DNA of 64,000 nucleotides from Jiangella alba. GTDB lineage: Bacteria; Actinomycetota; Actinomycetes; Jiangellales; Jiangellaceae. Every line of letters begins with the position of its first letter. The first letter of the stretch is position 1. The stretch is taken from contig NZ_FNUC01000003.1 of NCBI RefSeq assembly GCF_900106035.1, positions 2,473,501-2,537,500 of the forward strand, read 5' to 3'. This document shows positions 63,396-64,000 of the stretch, in pieces. Both the position numbers and the translations under genes were made by a program. The notes beneath the pieces are model-generated. The model had not been told where the DNA came from. It worked only from the letters and a program-made list of their open reading frames with translations, and did no database searches.

Positions 63396-63760
63396 TGGGC
63401 CTGGAACGACCCGAGATCGACTTCGTCGGCGGCGACGCCCCGGCGGACCTCCAGATCAGCGACCTCACCGTCGGCGACGGCGCCGAGGCCGCGCCCGGCG
63501 CGACCGTCCTCGTCCACTACGTGGGCGTGGAGTTCGAGTCCGGCGAGGAGTTCGACGCGTCGTGGAACCGCGGCGCGCCGATCGAGTTCCCGCTGCGCGG
63601 CCTGATCAAGGGCTGGCAGGACGGCATCCCGGGCATGCGCGTGGGCGGCCGCCGTCAGCTGGTCGTCCCGCCCGAGCAGGCCTACGGCCCGGCCGGCGGC
63701 GGTCACCGGCTGTCCGGCAAGACGCTGGTCTTCGTCATCGACCTGCTCGACGTCAAGTAA
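63395..63760 (+). CDS. Cytoplasmic FKBP-type prolyl isomerase
   Basis: 121 aa single FKBP domain: VLVHYVGVEFESGEEFDASW, GLIKGWQDGIPGMRVGGRRQ and VVPPEQAYGPAG, with aromatic and Asp residues of the proline pocket present. No signal peptide, so cytoplasmic, unlike the lipoprotein encoded just upstream. Overlaps that gene by TGATG. This tandem follows pafA in many actinobacteria. A 13-bp hairpin follows the stop. Confidence 0.95.
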   Translation: MGLERPEIDFVGGDAPADLQISDLTVGDGAEAAPGATVLVHYVGVEFESGEEFDASWNRGAPIEFPLRGLIKGWQDGIPGMRVGGRRQLVVPPEQAYGPAGGGHRLSGKTLVFVIDLLDVK

Positions 63761-63774
63761 CGACAGCACTCCGG

Positions 63775-63804
63775 ACTCCCGTCACCCACCCGGGTGGCGG
63801 GAGT
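63775..63804 (+). terminator. 13-bp stem terminator after FKBP gene
   Basis: Bases 63775-63787 pair with 63792-63804 (ACTCCCGTCACCC with its complement, one G-T wobble) around a 4-nt loop, 15 nt after the FKBP stop. It ends the proteasome-FKBP gene string. Confidence 0.8.
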
Positions 63805-63814
63805 TCGTGCGTCC

Positions 63815-63842
63815 GGGCAACCTTTCCGTGCGGCGTGGTGTC
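63815..63842 (+). promoter_or_regulatory. ECF-type promoter-like sequence before sigma gene
   Basis: GGGCAACC (63815-63822) and GTGTC (63838-63842) are separated by 15 nt, which resembles AACC...GTC ECF promoters. It sits just before the sigma-factor gene and may be autoregulatory. Confidence 0.35.
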
Positions 63843-63851
63843 AGGAGGGGT

Positions 63852-64000
63852 GTGCGCAACGACGGGTTCGACGAGTTCGTGGCCGGGTGGTCGGGGCGGT
63901 TGCTCCGCGCGGCCTACCTGCTGACAGGGGATCGGGGCCTCGCCGAGGACCTCCTCCAGGACGTGTACGAGCGGCTGTACGTGGCCTGGCCACGCGTCGC
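63852..64000 (+). CDS. SigE-family (ECF) sigma factor, N-terminal fragment
   Basis: The first 49 codons are inside the window and run off its end. Start GTG 63852 with AGGAGG 3 nt upstream. The sequence FDEFVAGWSGRLLRAAYLLT, then GDRGLAEDLLQDVYERLYVAW is the region-2 pattern of the actinobacterial SigE family of ECF-like sigma factors. Such factors bind core RNA polymerase and direct it to a small regulon. Region 4 and any anti-sigma gene lie beyond the window. Confidence 0.85.
   Translation, partial: MRNDGFDEFVAGWSGRLLRAAYLLTGDRGLAEDLLQDVYERLYVAWPRV

Overview
The window is very GC-rich, densely coded bacterial DNA from an actinobacterium. Four systems support this: a complete Pup-proteasome locus (arc, dop, pup, prcB, prcA, pafA), a mycothiol ligase (mshC), an F420-type LLM oxidoreductase, and a sortase-type LPDTG surface protein. 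The order phosphatase, DUF3090, SCO1664-like, mshC, PAC2, metH ... M50, trmI, arc, dop, pup, prcBA, pafA, FKBP recalls the Streptomyces coelicolor SCO1638-SCO1666 region (from memory). I cannot fix the genus; a Jiangella-like organism is only a guess. I see no rRNA, tRNA, CRISPR array, transposase or prophage.

Layout. 1-2.65 kb: end of a histidine kinase, its NarL-type regulator, and a leftward pair of membrane proteins. 2.8-7.3 kb: MMPL transporter, cytochrome bd oxidase (cydAB) and a PRC-barrel-like protein. 7.3-14.3 kb: DUF1203 protein, acetyltransferase, a second two-component system divergent from an ABC exporter, a YqeB-like membrane protein and an M20 peptidase. 14.4-18.6 kb: LPDTG protein with three repeats, DUF5703 protein, an acidic unknown, a tiny secreted peptide with four DREY motifs, and an MFS pump. 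18.6-23.2 kb: aldo/keto reductase, F420-type oxidoreductase, uppP and an M23 peptidase. 23.3-31.6 kb: phosphatase, DUF3090, kinase-like SCO1664 family protein, mshC, acetyltransferase, PAC2 protein and metH. 31.6-38.8 kb: hairpin repeat, HesB-like protein, HAD hydrolase and a five-gene peptide ABC importer ending in a 64-bp perfect palindrome. 38.8-44.2 kb: MacB-type ABC permease and ATPase, then a third two-component system. 44.3-50.4 kb: S9 peptidase, double Lrp regulator, RecB-like nuclease, M50 protease and trmI. 50.5-62.2 kb: the proteasome locus, interrupted by a membrane protein, three related membrane-anchored unknowns, an oxidoreductase and an acetyltransferase. 62.3-64 kb: two FKBP isomerases and the start of a SigE-like sigma factor.

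The proteasome genes form one pathway. PafA attaches Pup to target lysines, Arc unfolds the tagged protein into the PrcBA chamber, and Dop removes Pup. This Pup already ends in Glu, so the Dop deamidation step is not needed.

Three patterns stand out. Fifteen genes have a TANNNT -10-like hexamer 6-9 nt before the start codon and little room for a ribosome binding site, which suggests widespread leaderless transcription. Strong inverted repeats sit at many gene ends. Two copies of a repeat family overlap the 3' ends of metH and the aldo/keto reductase gene. No single clearly new system is proven; the best candidates are the DREY peptide, the three-gene anchored-protein operon and the DUF3090/SCO1664 pair.
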